Part shown: piece after piece, positions 1-8,812 of the stretch
Position numbering within the stretch: position 1 is the first letter of the stretch
Layout: the number at the start of each line of letters is the position of its first letter
The notes under the pieces: model-generated
Seen by the model: the letters and a program-made list of their open reading frames with translations, nothing else
What the model was told of the DNA's origin: nothing
Database searches by the model: none
NCBI GenBank assembly: GCA_903839465.1
Contig: CAIMCI010000379.1
Location: forward strand, 1-39,287
DNA: 39,287 bases
Direction of reading: 5' to 3'
Source of the DNA: an uncultured Pseudomonadota bacterium
GTDB taxonomy: Bacteria; Pseudomonadota; Gammaproteobacteria; Steroidobacterales; Steroidobacteraceae
Made by a program: the position numbers and the translations under genes

Positions 1-1761
1 GTAATAGACATCGGCGTTCTGGATCTGGAAATCACAGTACTGGCCCGTGCCCGGCGCGCATTCGGCGACCGCCAGCGTGTCGACCAGCCGCCCCGTCTGC
101 AGTCCATGGGAATACTGCGGGCGGCTGCCGAGCAGGTTCGCGTCGGTGAACGTCACCGCCTGGCCTGCACCGTCGTCGAGAACCGCGTTCAGCGGATCTG
201 CGGTATAGGCAACGACACTGGCCGCCGCAGTCGGACTCCAGTTGTTGAACGTCGCATCCGTAAACGGCGAGGCGGACGACGAACCGTTGGCGAAATAGGC
301 CGTCATGCTCGCCGTCGTCGGGCAGTCGCGGACGCAGTAGAGGGTCGCCGGCATCTCGTTCGGATAGACAATGTTCTGCGTTCGGTAGACGACGTTGACG
401 CTGGAAGACGCCGCCGGCAGGCTCTGCCCGTGCAGGTCGATGAAGAGCTCGCCGCCGAGCGACGAAGACCAGCCCGCGACGCCGCCTTCCGCCGACCAGA
501 ACGACAGGTCGACGCTCTGCTGCGAGGCGGCATCGAAGGAGTGGGTCTGGCAGCCATTGTTGCCGCAGTTCAGGTACCCGGCCACGATGACCATCTGCGA
601 CGCCTCATCCCAGTAGACGTCGTAGTTGGTGTTCTGCACCGCCGACGGGAAGAAGTTCGCGGCATTGCTGCCGATCCAGACATTGAAGTGGATCTGGTCG
701 AGGCTCTGCAGCGTGCGGGTCTGCTTGGTGTACTTCGTCAGCTTGCCCGACGAGAGCACGGCGGTGTAGCTGGTCGTCGTCGCCGAGCCGCTGCCGTAAA
801 CGACCTTGGCGATCGTCGCGCCGTTGGTCAGGGCGGCCGAGGCATCCGGCGGCAGGGACAGGCCCCAGTAGCTCAGGTAGCCGCTGTAGGACTTGCCGGC
901 CGCCGTGAACGAGATCGGGAAGCCGGAGTTCCGCTCGACCCGATCGCCCGTGGTCGGGTCGTACAGTCCGTAGCGCCAGACGGACAGGCCCGTTGCCGGG
1001 TCGGAGGCGTCGCGTGAGAAGCACTGGGTGGCGCTTCCATCCGAGCGCAGGAAGTAGTTGGGATCGTAGGCGAAGCTGAACGTGCCCGTGGAGCCGCCGT
1101 CCGAGCGCAGGATGTCGCCCGCGCCGCTGTCGGTGCCGCTCGGCGCGAGCTTGAGCGCCGTGGTGGACGGTCCACCGCCGCCGCCGTGCGCGGCTTCGTT
1201 CTGGAAGTAACTCAGGGAGCCGTCCGCCTTGCCCTCGACGTAACCCTGCATCATGCACGGCTGCGTGAGGTCGCCGTGGCCGCAGAAGTCGAAGCGGAAG
1301 ACGCCGTAGGGATTCGTTGCGCTGGGCGCCTGGGTCGCGCTGACGTTCACGAAGATCAGTCGCTTCTGCGTGTCGCTCGTGTCCTCGAACCAGATCTTGA
1401 CGCGCATCGGGTCGGAGTTCGACGCGCGCGTCGAACTGACGACCGCGCGCATGTAGTTCGGCGCCTGGGCGCCGCCGCCGCTGGCGCCGGAGTTCGCGGC
1501 GCTTGACTGCGCGTTCTTGTCACACTTGTTCTGGTCCGCGTAGGCGACGTAGGTGGGCTGGTTGACCAGCTGATCGGCCGCCGTGGCGTGCAGGTAGCAC
1601 ATGATCATGTTGACCGTGCCGATGCTCTGCGAGGTTGCGTCTTCGACGTGCGAGCTCTGCGGATCGGTGTCGTAGGCCGAGGTGGCGGGCGGTGCGGCAT
1701 TCGCGCTGGCGAAGGCCACGGTGGCTGCAGCAATCAGTCTCAGGGACTTGGAAGTGATCAT
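1..1761 (-). CDS. Secreted protein of unknown function, C-terminus beyond window edge
   Basis: An open frame of 587 codons begins with ATG at 1761 and runs off the left end without a stop. The N-terminus is a Sec signal peptide (MITSKSLRLIAAATVAFASA, then NAAPPAT, likely cleaved after ANA). The mature part is rich in Ser, Thr, Gly, Asn and Tyr and has few Lys, as in exported beta-rich proteins. Several Cys pairs could form disulfides (NCGNNGCQT, YCVRDCPTT, FCGHGD). A Gly-rich stretch (SGASGGGAQ) and a second (HGGGGGPS) look like linkers. I recognise no catalytic motif or family. A good ribosome binding site (AGGAG) lies 7 nt before the ATG. The gene follows the small lipoprotein by 13 nt, so the two are probably one transcript. 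Being cut by the window edge, its full length and any C-terminal anchor are unknown. Confidence 0.8.
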   Translation of the reverse strand, partial: MITSKSLRLIAAATVAFASANAAPPATSAYDTDPQSSHVEDATSQSIGTVNMIMCYLHATAADQLVNQPTYVAYADQNKCDKNAQSSAANSGASGGGAQAPNYMRAVVSSTRASNSDPMRVKIWFEDTSDTQKRLIFVNVSATQAPSATNPYGVFRFDFCGHGDLTQPCMMQGYVEGKADGSLSYFQNEAAHGGGGGPSTTALKLAPSGTDSGAGDILRSDGGSTGTFSFAYDPNYFLRSDGSATQCFSRDASDPATGLSVWRYGLYDPTTGDRVERNSGFPISFTAAGKSYSGYLSYWGLSLPPDASAALTNGATIAKVVYGSGSATTTSYTAVLSSGKLTKYTKQTRTLQSLDQIHFNVWIGSNAANFFPSAVQNTNYDVYWDEASQMVIVAGYLNCGNNGCQTHSFDAASQQSVDLSFWSAEGGVAGWSSSLGGELFIDLHGQSLPAASSSVNVVYRTQNIVYPNEMPATLYCVRDCPTTASMTAYFANGSSSASPFTDATFNNWSPTAAASVVAYTADPLNAVLDDGAGQAVTFTDANLLGSRPQYSHGLQTGRLVDTLAVAECAPGTGQYCDFQIQNADVYY

Positions 1762-1774
1762 GGTCCGTCTCCTG

Positions 1775-1957
1775 CTAGCCGGCGTTCTTGGCGGTGACGA
1801 CCGACACCTGGGTCGGTGTCACGATGCCGGTGACAGCCGTCGGTTTCGGTGCCGGCGGAGTGACGGCCGGAGCCGGCGAACTGGATCCGCCGCCGCAGGC
1901 GCCCAGCAGACAGCCGGCGGCCAGGACCGCCAGCGGTGAAAGAATCTTCCGGGTCAT
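1775..1957 (-). CDS. Small lipoprotein, 60 aa
   Basis: The protein starts MTRKILSPLAVLAAGCLLGA and has a lipobox LGAC, so Cys21 would be lipidated and the mature peptide has only 40 residues. After the Cys come a Gly/Ser/Pro-rich tether and a C-terminal segment, TGIVTPTQVSVVTAKNAG. The residue after Cys is Gly, not Asp, which favours outer-membrane sorting. The ATG has a GGGAG ribosome binding site. It is directly upstream of the large secreted protein, same strand, 13-nt gap. I do not know its function. Its size and tether suggest an accessory or anchoring peptide for the neighbour; that is inference. Confidence 0.75.
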   Translation of the reverse strand: MTRKILSPLAVLAAGCLLGACGGGSSSPAPAVTPPAPKPTAVTGIVTPTQVSVVTAKNAG

Positions 1958-2234
1958 GGATGAGCTCCCTTTCCGAGACGTGGTGGTTCCGGGCCCGTCG
2001 GCCCTGTCCCGGTAGGCGGCGGGCCGGCGCGGTTCCTTAGGCCCTGCTGTTACATAAGCGGGCGCCCCGGACGGACTGCGCTTGCGGTCACGGTTCGCGG
2101 CCGTGGCCAGTTATGAATAGGATGAATCGGGGCGCGGCGGTGGATGAGCAGCGCCTGCGCGAATCCCGCCGGGCCGGACGACCGGGCGCGCGCACGCTAG
2201 ACTTCAGGTCGTTTGCCATCAGGGGTGGATTCGT

Positions 2235-3527
2235 ATGCTTACCCGCCGCCAGCTGCTGACCAACGGACTGACGACGGCGGGCGGGCTGGCCGCGTCCGGC
2301 GCCGTGGCGGCGCCGACGGCGCCGCCGGCCTCGAATCTGCCGCCGGCGATCGCCCGGCTGTCGTCGAGGCACGGCGAGGCAAGGCCCATCGGTCGTGCCG
2401 AACGCGAAGGCCGCCAGGCGAAGGCGCGGGAGCTGGCCGCCGAGGCCGGGCTGGAAGCGGTCATCCTCGCCGAGGGCACCAGCCTCAACTACTTCACGGG
2501 CGTGCAGTGGTGGGGCAGCGAGCGGCTCTTCGCCATGGTACTGCCGGCCCGTGGTGCACCGTTCTACGTCTGCCCGGCGTTCGAGGAAGGCAGGGCGCGC
2601 GAGCAGCTTGCCGGCAGCACCGACCCCGCACAGGCCGAGCTCCGCGTCTGGCAGGAAGACCAGAACCCGTACGACCTCCTGGCGCACGGCCTGCGCGACC
2701 GCGGGCTTGCGACCGGCCGGATCGGCATCGAGGAGAACGTCCGCTACGTCTTCGCCGACGGGATCGCGAGGGCGGCACCGCAGCTGCACCTGTCGAGCGC
2801 AACCAGCGTCACGGCCGGATGCCGGATGGTCAAGAGCAGTGCCGAGATCGCCCTGCAACGCCTGGCGAGCGAAGTGACGCTGGCGGCCTACGAGGCAGCC
2901 TACCGCTCGCTGAAGTCCGGCATGTCGCAGCAGGACATATCGGAACTGACCCGTCTTGCGCACGAGCGGCTCGGCTTCGAGGGCGCTGCCGATCTCGTGC
3001 TGATCGGCGAGTCGGCGGCCTTTCCGCACGGCTCGACGGCGCCGCAGGTGCTGCGCGAAGGGTCCATCGTCCTGATGGACGGTGGCTGCGATGCCCAGGG
3101 CTACAAATCCGACATCACGCGAACGTTCGTCTACGGCCGCGCAACGCCGCGGATGAACGAGGTCTTTGCGACCGTGCTGCGCGCGCAGTCGGCGGCCCTT
3201 GCCGCCGCGAAACCCGGCGCCGCCTGCGGCTCGGTCGACGCCGCCGCCAGGAGCGTGATTACGGGCGCGGGGTTCGGACCGGACTACCGCTACTTCACCC
3301 ATCGCCTGGGCCATGGCATCGGCCTGGACGGCCACGAGTGGCCGTACCTCGTGCGCGGCAATACGGCCGTGCTGCGTCCGGGCATGACCACGAGCAACGA
3401 GCCCGGCATCTACCTGCGCGGCGAATTCGGGATTCGCCTGGAGGACGAGATGCTGGTCACGGCGACGGGAGCGGAGCTCTATACGCCACAGAGCCGCTCG
3501 CTCGAAGACCCCTTCGGGCACGGTTGA
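2235..3527 (+). CDS. M24-family metallopeptidase (Xaa-Pro aminopeptidase-like), exported
   Basis: A 430-aa pita-bread-fold peptidase of the creatinase/Xaa-Pro dipeptidase type. An N-terminal creatinase-like domain covers about residues 55-195 and the M24 catalytic domain about 205-415. All five expected metal ligands are visible: Asp282 (MDGG), Asp293 (KSDITRTF), His360 (HRLGHGIGL), Glu389 (SNEPGIY) and Glu403 (RLEDE); His265 matches the conserved upstream His. The N-terminus (LTRRQLLTNG, then a hydrophobic Ala/Gly stretch ending AVAAP) looks like a twin-arginine signal, so the enzyme probably acts in the periplasm on proline-containing peptides. The cupin gene follows after 51 nt on the same strand. 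Substrate cannot be set from sequence; some M24 members are prolidases or creatinases, and some have lost activity, though here the ligand set is complete. Confidence 0.88.
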   Translation: MLTRRQLLTNGLTTAGGLAASGAVAAPTAPPASNLPPAIARLSSRHGEARPIGRAEREGRQAKARELAAEAGLEAVILAEGTSLNYFTGVQWWGSERLFAMVLPARGAPFYVCPAFEEGRAREQLAGSTDPAQAELRVWQEDQNPYDLLAHGLRDRGLATGRIGIEENVRYVFADGIARAAPQLHLSSATSVTAGCRMVKSSAEIALQRLASEVTLAAYEAAYRSLKSGMSQQDISELTRLAHERLGFEGAADLVLIGESAAFPHGSTAPQVLREGSIVLMDGGCDAQGYKSDITRTFVYGRATPRMNEVFATVLRAQSAALAAAKPGAACGSVDAAARSVITGAGFGPDYRYFTHRLGHGIGLDGHEWPYLVRGNTAVLRPGMTTSNEPGIYLRGEFGIRLEDEMLVTATGAELYTPQSRSLEDPFGHG

Positions 3528-3578
3528 GCACGGCCGCGCCCGGCGAGAGCCCGCCCCTTCGATGGAGAGAACACGACC

Positions 3579-3857
3579 ATGAACACCGCAGTACCGACCG
3601 TGCAGCTCGAGAACGAGCGCGTCATCGTCACGGAATGGCGCTTTCCGCCGGGCGCCGAGACCGGCCACCACGTCCATGGCCACGACTATGTGGTCATACC
3701 GCTGACCAGCGGGACCCTGCGCCTGGAAGAAACCGGCGGTACCCGCGATGCCAGCCTCACCGCCGGACTGTCCTACGCTCGACCGGCCGGCATCAGCCAC
3801 AACGTCATCAACGTCAATGCCTACGAGTTCCGCTTCATCGAGGTCGAGCTCAAGTAG
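3579..3857 (+). CDS. Small single-domain cupin protein
   Basis: A 92-aa protein that is essentially one cupin barrel. Motif 1 residues are in [12 protein letters not shown] (residues 28-39) and the motif 2 His is in GISHNVIN (about 72-79), giving a plausible metal site. A GGAGAG ribosome binding site precedes the ATG. It follows the M24 peptidase by 51 nt and is probably cotranscribed. No signal peptide is seen, so it should be cytoplasmic unlike its neighbour. Its 3' end overlaps the end of the convergent cupin gene by 8 bp. Single cupins include small-molecule oxygenases, isomerases and sensors; nothing here decides among them. Confidence 0.8.
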   Translation: MNTAVPTVQLENERVIVTEWRFPPGAETGHHVHGHDYVVIPLTSGTLRLEETGGTRDASLTAGLSYARPAGISHNVINVNAYEFRFIEVELK

Positions 3858-4251
3858 CGGCGGTGCCGGACGCCCTGTCGACGGCGGTGTAGACGATCTC
3901 CGAATACGAGTCGGTCGGGAAGACGTAGAAGAATTTCAGCACGCCCGCTCCGGTGTTGAGCACACCGTGGGGATAGTCGGCTGGAATGGACACCGTGACA
4001 CCGGGCTCGACGTCATGCCGGACGTCGCCCAGCCAGACGACTCCGGTGCCTTCGAGGAAATAGTAGATTTCAAGCGCCGGGTGCCGGTGCAGCGCGAGCT
4101 CCGCGCCCGGCGCCATCCGGCACACACCGCTCGTCAGTTCGCGGGTTGGCGTACGGTCCGCACTGGTGAGCGTCTGCCAGGTCACCCCCGACTCGTCCTC
4201 GCGCTCGATGGGTACCGCGCGCTCGTGAATGACGAAAGGGTACGACGACAT
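3850..4251 (-). CDS. Cupin-domain protein (cupin_2 type)
   Basis: A 133-aa protein with a textbook cupin motif 1, G-x5-HxH-x4-E-x6-G (from GAELALHRH to FLEG), and motif 2, G-x5-P-x4-H-x3-N ([16 protein letters not shown]). The two His, the Glu and the later His should bind a divalent metal. I chose ATG at 4251 because GGGAG sits 6 nt before it; an in-frame GTG at 4275 would add eight residues with no better site. A promoter -10 hexamer lies 49 nt upstream. It converges on another cupin and overlaps it by 8 bp; the two are too different to be a recent duplication. The substrate is unknown. Confidence 0.8.
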   Translation of the reverse strand: MSSYPFVIHERAVPIEREDESGVTWQTLTSADRTPTRELTSGVCRMAPGAELALHRHPALEIYYFLEGTGVVWLGDVRHDVEPGVTVSIPADYPHGVLNTGAGVLKFFYVFPTDSYSEIVYTAVDRASGTAAT

Positions 4252-4299
4252 CCCGGTCTCCCGTGCGGCCTGCACCGGCAGGGCGCGTGCGCGGTCGCC

Positions 4300-4305
4300 A
4301 GTATA
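4300..4305 (-). promoter_or_regulatory. -10 element for the minus-strand cupin gene
   Basis: On the minus strand the hexamer reads TATACT, five of six matches to the sigma-70 consensus, in otherwise very GC-rich DNA. It lies 49 nt before the cupin ATG, giving a leader of about 42 nt. No good -35 hexamer is visible. The same 12-bp context (CAGTATACGCCG on the plus strand) recurs before the GNAT gene at the same distance from its start. Confidence 0.5.
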
Positions 4306-4383
4306 CGCCGCCGCCCGCAGCCGAGCGCCGCCGTCCGGGAGCGCATGCGGCGCTGGTTCACGGAACTGACCGGTCAGGCGGGC

Positions 4384-4389
4384 TATAAT
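4384..4389 (+). promoter_or_regulatory. -10 element of the ppa promoter
   Basis: A perfect TATAAT lies 93 nt before the ppa ATG, in DNA that otherwise lacks such AT runs. A -35 is not clear: TTCACG at 4357-4362 is 21 bp away, which is too far. The perfect -10 and its place before a highly expressed gene are the main support. Confidence 0.55.
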
Positions 4390-4482
4390 CGCACCGCATC
4401 ATGCCCACCCGGGCGGGCTCCGATGCACTCCGATCCGGCGCCTCCGACCCGCCACCGTCACCATTGCCTCGACGAGGAACCC

Positions 4483-5031
4483 ATGAGCATCCACGACGTG
4501 CCTGCGGGCGACGACCTGCCTGCCGAGTTCAACGTGATCATCGAGATCCCGATGAACGCCGACCCGATCAAGTACGAAATCGACAAGGCGACCGGCGCCC
4601 TGTTCGTTGACCGCTTCATGATGACGGCGATGCACTACCCGGCCAACTACGGCTACGTCCCGCACACGATCGCCGATGACGGCGATCCGGTCGACGTGCT
4701 GGTGCACGCGCCGTTCCCGCTGTTGCCGGGAGTCGTGGTTCGCAGCCGCGCGGTCGGCATCCTGCGCATGGACGATGAAGCCGGCGGCGACGCCAAGATC
4801 CTGGCGGTGCCAACTGACAAGTCCTGCCCGTTTTTCCGCCACTGGAAGTCCATCAAGGACGTGCCGGAAATCCGGCTGCACCAGATCCAGCACTTCTTTG
4901 AGCACTACAAGGATCTCGAGGAAGGGAAATGGGTGAAGGTGCTCGGCTGGTCGGACGTCGACGCCGCGCACGCCGAGATCCTGGCGGGCATCGAGCGCTT
5001 CAACACGGCGAAGACCAAGCCCGTCTTTTAA
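4483..5031 (+). CDS. ppa: Inorganic pyrophosphatase (family I)
   Basis: A 182-aa soluble pyrophosphatase that hydrolyses PPi to two phosphates and so pulls nucleic acid, protein and fatty-acid synthesis forward. The family signature [10 protein letters not shown] (about residues 65-74) carries the metal-binding aspartates. [18 protein letters not shown] and the later [11 protein letters not shown] match the family. Length is normal for the bacterial hexameric type. The start at 4483 is preceded by GAGGAA, and the frame upstream of it has no homology. The stop codon shares TTAA (5028-5031) with the stop of the convergent glycosyltransferase-like gene, so the two genes overlap by 4 bp. Confidence 0.96.
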   Translation: MSIHDVPAGDDLPAEFNVIIEIPMNADPIKYEIDKATGALFVDRFMMTAMHYPANYGYVPHTIADDGDPVDVLVHAPFPLLPGVVVRSRAVGILRMDDEAGGDAKILAVPTDKSCPFFRHWKSIKDVPEIRLHQIQHFFEHYKDLEEGKWVKVLGWSDVDAAHAEILAGIERFNTAKTKPVF

Positions 5032-7091
5032 GGACCCGTGCGCGCCCGCTTAAGCGCCTGCCTGGCGAACTCCGCCAGCGCATCGATCGCCGAGCGGTCG
5101 CCGTACAGCGTGCCGACGGCGCCGCCGATCCGGCGGCGCACCTGCGCTGCGTAGCCGGCATCGGTCGCCAGCCGCACGGCGAGATCGACATAGCCCGCCG
5201 GCGTGTCGGCGACGAGCTCACCGAGCCCGAGGTATTCCAGGGTGCCGCTGGCGAGCCGCCCCCGCATCCGCTTCCCGGCGTAGGCCACCAGCGGCGCGCC
5301 GGCCTGCAGCGTATGCACGGCCGTGTTGAAGCCCGAGAACCCGATGGTGTCGAGCACGGCCGTCGCCTGCTGGCACAGCGAACGGAACGCGGCCTTCGGC
5401 TGCCAGGGCAGGAGCCGCAGGTGGCGGGTCCAGTCCATGCCGCGCGCCGTGAACGCCCGCGCCAGCCGCTCGAACACCTGCACCGAGAGCTCCGGCCGCT
5501 GCGCAAGCTCGAACAGCACGATCTGGCAATCGCCGGTTCGCGCCACGATATCCACCAGCACCTCGTCGGTAGCCGGCAGGTATTTGAATGGCGTTCCGGG
5601 ACACAGGAACACGGGCACCTTCTCGTTGATGCCGAGGCTCGGCAGGTGCACGGTCTGGGCAGGCGCTGCCGACGAGATCAGCGTGCCCGGCTGCAGCAGG
5701 CAGCCGAGGTTCGGCAGCCGCACCAGGGTTTCGCTGTAGTGCTGCGCGGCGTCCGCCGGTTCGAAGGCCGCACCGGACAGGAAGTAATCCATCGTCGGCA
5801 GGCCCGTGGTCAGCGGATGGCCCCAGGCGACCGCCTGCACCGGCGCGAGCCGCAGGGCGGCGAGCTTCAGCGTCAGGTCGTCCATGCCGACTTCCGGATA
5901 GAACAGCAGGTCGTTGTCGTCGCCGACGATGGCCCTCGCCCAGCGGTCGACGCTTTGCGGCCCCTTCAGGCACGACCTGGCGCGGGTCGCGGCGTAGCTC
6001 GTCTCGGCGTCCGTCTCGGCGGACAGCGAGTACAGGCGGATGTCGAGGCCAGCCTGCTCGAGGGCCGTCAGCATGCCGCTCGTGATCACGTCGTAGACCG
6101 AATGCTCCCGCAGGTGCGCCGTGACGATGCCGACGCGGCCTCGCCCGGCGGCCGGCCGCGCCCGTCGTCCGTCGAGGCCGCGCGACGCCTGCCAGTGCGC
6201 GAGCTGCCGCGCGAGCCCGCGGCCGAAGCGGTCGAGCAACCGCTCCACCGGCTCGTCGCGGTAGGCGAGATAGAACATCTGTGGGCCGCCGGTGCGCTCG
6301 ACCCCGGTCGGCAGCGGGCAGGTGGCGGCCCAGTGCTCGAACTGCATCAGGGCCGCGGCGAACTCGCCACCGGCCGTCTGGTATTCCAGGGCAGACTGGG
6401 CGACCGGCGTCAGTGCCGATTGCAGGCGGCCGACGGCCGCCGGCTGGCTGGCCGGATCGATACCCGCGGCCCGGGTGAACGCCTCGCGCGAAAGCACTCG
6501 ATCGCCGGCCTCGAAAGCGCTCGAGCCGAGGCCCAGCCACGCCACCTGGCTGGCGGGCTCCTGCAGCGTAGCCGCCCGGAAGCCCTCCACCGCATCGGCG
6601 AGGCGCCCGAGCTTGACCAGCGCCTCGCCGCGCCGGACGAGGGCTGCCGCACTGGCCGGTGCGGAGGCGAGCGCCGCGTCCGCGCTCTGCAGGGATTCCT
6701 CGAGCCGTCCCATCGCCGCGTAGGCCACCGACCGCCCGACCAGCGCCGCCGGGTCACCCGGAACGAGCTGCAGGGCCCGGCCGTAGTAGTCGAGCGCGAG
6801 CTCCGGCCGGCCGGCTTCGGTATGGGCATTGCCGAGGTTGACGAGCGTGGCGGGCTGGCGCGGGTTCAGGCCGAGCGATTGCTCGAAGAGCGCGACGGCC
6901 CGCGCATGATCGCCCTCCTCGGCCGCCAGCACGCCCAGCAGCTGCGGCGGATCCGGGTTCTCCGGCGCCAGCGCCATCGCCCCTTCATAGAGTGCCCGGG
7001 CATGACCGCGGTGGCCGCCCTGGTGCAGCTGCACGGCCCGGCCGATCGTCTCGGCATAGAGCGCCTCGCGACGGGGGTCCGGACGGCTCAT
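5028..7091 (-). CDS. TPR protein with O-GlcNAc transferase-like (SPINDLY/GT41) catalytic region
   Basis: A 687-aa protein. About residues 10-230 are tetratricopeptide repeats (for example [20 protein letters not shown] and [20 protein letters not shown]). Residues about 318-675 resemble the bacterial SPINDLY/OGT family (CAZy GT41): [15 protein letters not shown] (321-335), [18 protein letters not shown] (423-440), [12 protein letters not shown] (495-506) and [20 protein letters not shown] (581-600). The family's known activity is transfer of a sugar from a UDP- or GDP-sugar to Ser/Thr of a protein; bacterial substrates are mostly unknown, though some modify flagellins, adhesins or EF-P-like targets. 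No signal peptide or membrane segment, so likely cytoplasmic. It stands alone and converges on ppa. The donor sugar cannot be told from sequence. Confidence 0.8.
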   Translation of the reverse strand: MSRPDPRREALYAETIGRAVQLHQGGHRGHARALYEGAMALAPENPDPPQLLGVLAAEEGDHARAVALFEQSLGLNPRQPATLVNLGNAHTEAGRPELALDYYGRALQLVPGDPAALVGRSVAYAAMGRLEESLQSADAALASAPASAAALVRRGEALVKLGRLADAVEGFRAATLQEPASQVAWLGLGSSAFEAGDRVLSREAFTRAAGIDPASQPAAVGRLQSALTPVAQSALEYQTAGGEFAAALMQFEHWAATCPLPTGVERTGGPQMFYLAYRDEPVERLLDRFGRGLARQLAHWQASRGLDGRRARPAAGRGRVGIVTAHLREHSVYDVITSGMLTALEQAGLDIRLYSLSAETDAETSYAATRARSCLKGPQSVDRWARAIVGDDNDLLFYPEVGMDDLTLKLAALRLAPVQAVAWGHPLTTGLPTMDYFLSGAAFEPADAAQHYSETLVRLPNLGCLLQPGTLISSAAPAQTVHLPSLGINEKVPVFLCPGTPFKYLPATDEVLVDIVARTGDCQIVLFELAQRPELSVQVFERLARAFTARGMDWTRHLRLLPWQPKAAFRSLCQQATAVLDTIGFSGFNTAVHTLQAGAPLVAYAGKRMRGRLASGTLEYLGLGELVADTPAGYVDLAVRLATDAGYAAQVRRRIGGAVGTLYGDRSAIDALAEFARQALKRARTGP

Positions 7092-7201
7092 GTCTCCGGC
7101 CAGGCTCGCTGACCTTTCTTGACGTAGCCATTCCGCATCGGGTGTGCCTCACTCGGGGGAAAATCGGCGAAACTATCGGCGGTGAGTTTAGCGAGATCTC
7201 C

Positions 7202-8119
7202 GTGACCCAGCTCCCCGATCTTCCCGGCGACCGAGGCCGTGTGACCGAGCGTGCCAACGATCCGAGCCACCGGACGCTGGCGCGCGCCCTGCTCGGCTGG
7301 TTGCGGGAGGACGAAGCCACCCGCTGGCTGGCCGGCAACGAAGCGGCGGCGACGCGGAACCCGCTGCACCGGGAGCTTGCGCGCCGGGCGCGGGCCGTGG
7401 TCGAGGCGCGGCCGGCGTTTACGCTGCCGACCGATGCGGTCGCGCCACTGCCGGCGGAGATTGCCCACCACATCGACCTCCTGCGGGCGCACCCGGAGAG
7501 CGGCAATACGATCGCGCAGATGGGCGAGCCGCGCCTGATCGACCTCGGCCAGGTGATCGGCGCGCAGAAGCAGATCGTCGTCGGCGAGGCCATGGACCGC
7601 GTCGCGGGCGCGGCGGCCGCGGATCTCCTCGGCATTGCGCGGGTGACCCTGCCGCTGCCGAAGCGGGAACCGATCAGCTGGAACTTCGACGCGCAGCGCA
7701 ACGCCTTCGTGCTGAACTCGCCGAACCAGAACCTGCGGGTGGTCGGCCACTTCAATTCCACGGTCGGCGGCGAAACGCCCGGGGTGGTGTTCGACAGTTT
7801 CGGCTTCGCGCTGTCCTACCAGCGGTCGTACATGCAGGTGGCCTCGATCGGCGGCCGGCTGCTGCTGCGCGACGGCTATCACCGCGCGTACGGCCTGCTG
7901 CGGGCCGGAATCCGCCACGTGCCGGCCTTTGTCCGCGAGTTTTCGGCCTGGGAGGAGGCTAGCCTGCCGGCCGGCCTGCTGCCGCCGGAAGTGTGTCTCG
8001 GCATGCGTCCGCCGATGCTGACCGATTACCTCGACGATGCCGTGGCGATCGACCGCTGGATCCCGCGCACGAGCAAGCTGATCGTCCTGCAGGCGATCGA
8101 GCTGACCGTGCCGGCCTAG
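7202..8119 (+). CDS. Unknown protein with a ParB/Srx-like GYHR motif
   Basis: A 305-aa soluble protein. I chose the GTG at 7202 (GCGAG 6 nt upstream); the frame extends further upstream but would run into the divergent gene. The segment GGRLLLRDGYHRAYGLLRAG (217-236), followed by IRHVPAFV, has the shape of the ParB/sulfiredoxin-fold core, strand-DG(Y/H)HR-helix-VPA, which in that fold binds nucleotide. The rest, with many Ala and Arg near the N-terminus and a beta-rich middle (about 155-215), is not familiar. The gene is divergent from the OGT-like gene (110-nt gap) and its stop is 3 nt from the stop of the Panacea gene. Function unknown; the motif assignment is by eye. Confidence 0.7.
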   Translation: MTQLPDLPGDRGRVTERANDPSHRTLARALLGWLREDEATRWLAGNEAAATRNPLHRELARRARAVVEARPAFTLPTDAVAPLPAEIAHHIDLLRAHPESGNTIAQMGEPRLIDLGQVIGAQKQIVVGEAMDRVAGAAAADLLGIARVTLPLPKREPISWNFDAQRNAFVLNSPNQNLRVVGHFNSTVGGETPGVVFDSFGFALSYQRSYMQVASIGGRLLLRDGYHRAYGLLRAGIRHVPAFVREFSAWEEASLPAGLLPPEVCLGMRPPMLTDYLDDAVAIDRWIPRTSKLIVLQAIELTVPA

Positions 8120-8122
8120 GAC

Positions 8123-8683
8123 TCAGCGGCCGCCCGGCACCGGGCGCAGGACCTGCACGCCGGCGACGGTCACAGCATCGAGCGCGAGGCTGTCGCCCGG
8201 CGTCGCCAGCCGGTAGTCGATCAGCGCGAATTCCCGTTCCGACAGTTCATAGGTCTGGCGCCAGGGCTCGGTCGGCAGGAAACGCCTTTCCTCGATCCGG
8301 TCCGCGGTGCAGTCCGCCAGCACGCGGCCGAGGAGGTCGAGGTCGCGCCGCTCCAGCTGCGTGAACAGCGTCGGGTCGAACGGGCCGCGGGCGTGCAGCG
8401 ACAGCAGCCGGCAGCCGTTACTGAGGACGAGATTGTTGAGCTGGAACTGCTGGACGAAATCCTGGTCGGGAGACGCGAGTTCGTCCTCAAGGGCAAGCGG
8501 CACGGGACCGTCGGCGCTCGCGTAGTACTCGAGGCCCGTGACCGGCAGCGACGTCGCGCCATAGACCCTGAAGTCCAGCAGGTAGAGCAGCCAGTACAGC
8601 TTTGCCTTGCCACAGTGGGTCGTCCGCGTGGCGAAGTAGGTCATCGCCTGCAGCAGTTTGCTGCGGCGAAGGGATTCGGCCAT
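8123..8683 (-). CDS. Panacea-domain protein (DUF4065, SocA/GepA-like)
   Basis: A 186-aa protein whose N-terminal half fits the Panacea domain: KAKLYWLLYLLDFRVYGAT (26-44), a conserved spacing to GLEYYASADGPVP (50-62), then an acidic stretch ALEDELASPD. Panacea domains act as antitoxins in many toxin-antitoxin pairs, as a protease adaptor in Caulobacter SocA, and occur as GepA in phage islands. Here no small toxin gene adjoins it in the usual two-gene arrangement. The nearest same-strand gene is the GNAT acetyltransferase 129 nt upstream; downstream, the unknown GYHR protein converges. GGAGAG precedes the ATG. A TATTCT hexamer at 8735-8740 (minus) may be its -10. I am confident of the domain, not of the role. 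Confidence 0.75.
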   Translation of the reverse strand: MAESLRRSKLLQAMTYFATRTTHCGKAKLYWLLYLLDFRVYGATSLPVTGLEYYASADGPVPLALEDELASPDQDFVQQFQLNNLVLSNGCRLLSLHARGPFDPTLFTQLERRDLDLLGRVLADCTADRIEERRFLPTEPWRQTYELSEREFALIDYRLATPGDSLALDAVTVAGVQVLRPVPGGR

Positions 8684-8812
8684 TGGTGCTCTCCGTGCCT
8701 TGCCTTGGCTGTCGGCGGCTTAGAGAGAATCTTTAGAATAATGTCTCGGGAAAAACCCGACCGACCGCGGTCGAGATCGGCTGCCGCGTCGTCACAGGCC
8801 GGGCCCCGCGGC

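Noticed and set aside
106..1017. A 303-codon plus-strand frame at the left edge
   Set aside because: It is antisense to a signal-peptide protein with good ribosome binding site and normal composition; the plus frame is Arg-rich and featureless.
2088..3800. A 570-codon minus-strand frame opposite the M24 peptidase
   Set aside because: The plus strand has a complete metallopeptidase with all ligands; the minus frame has no recognisable motif.
4929..7112. A 727-codon plus-strand frame opposite the OGT-like gene
   Set aside because: Composition (Arg, Gly, Gln, His) and lack of any domain mark it as an antisense shadow of the TPR/GT41 protein.
8738..8775. Terminator after the GNAT gene
   Set aside because: CTCGGG-AAAAA-CCCGA and the palindrome CGACCGCGGTCG lie between GNAT and the Panacea gene, but the stem is short and the T-run is in the loop, not after it.
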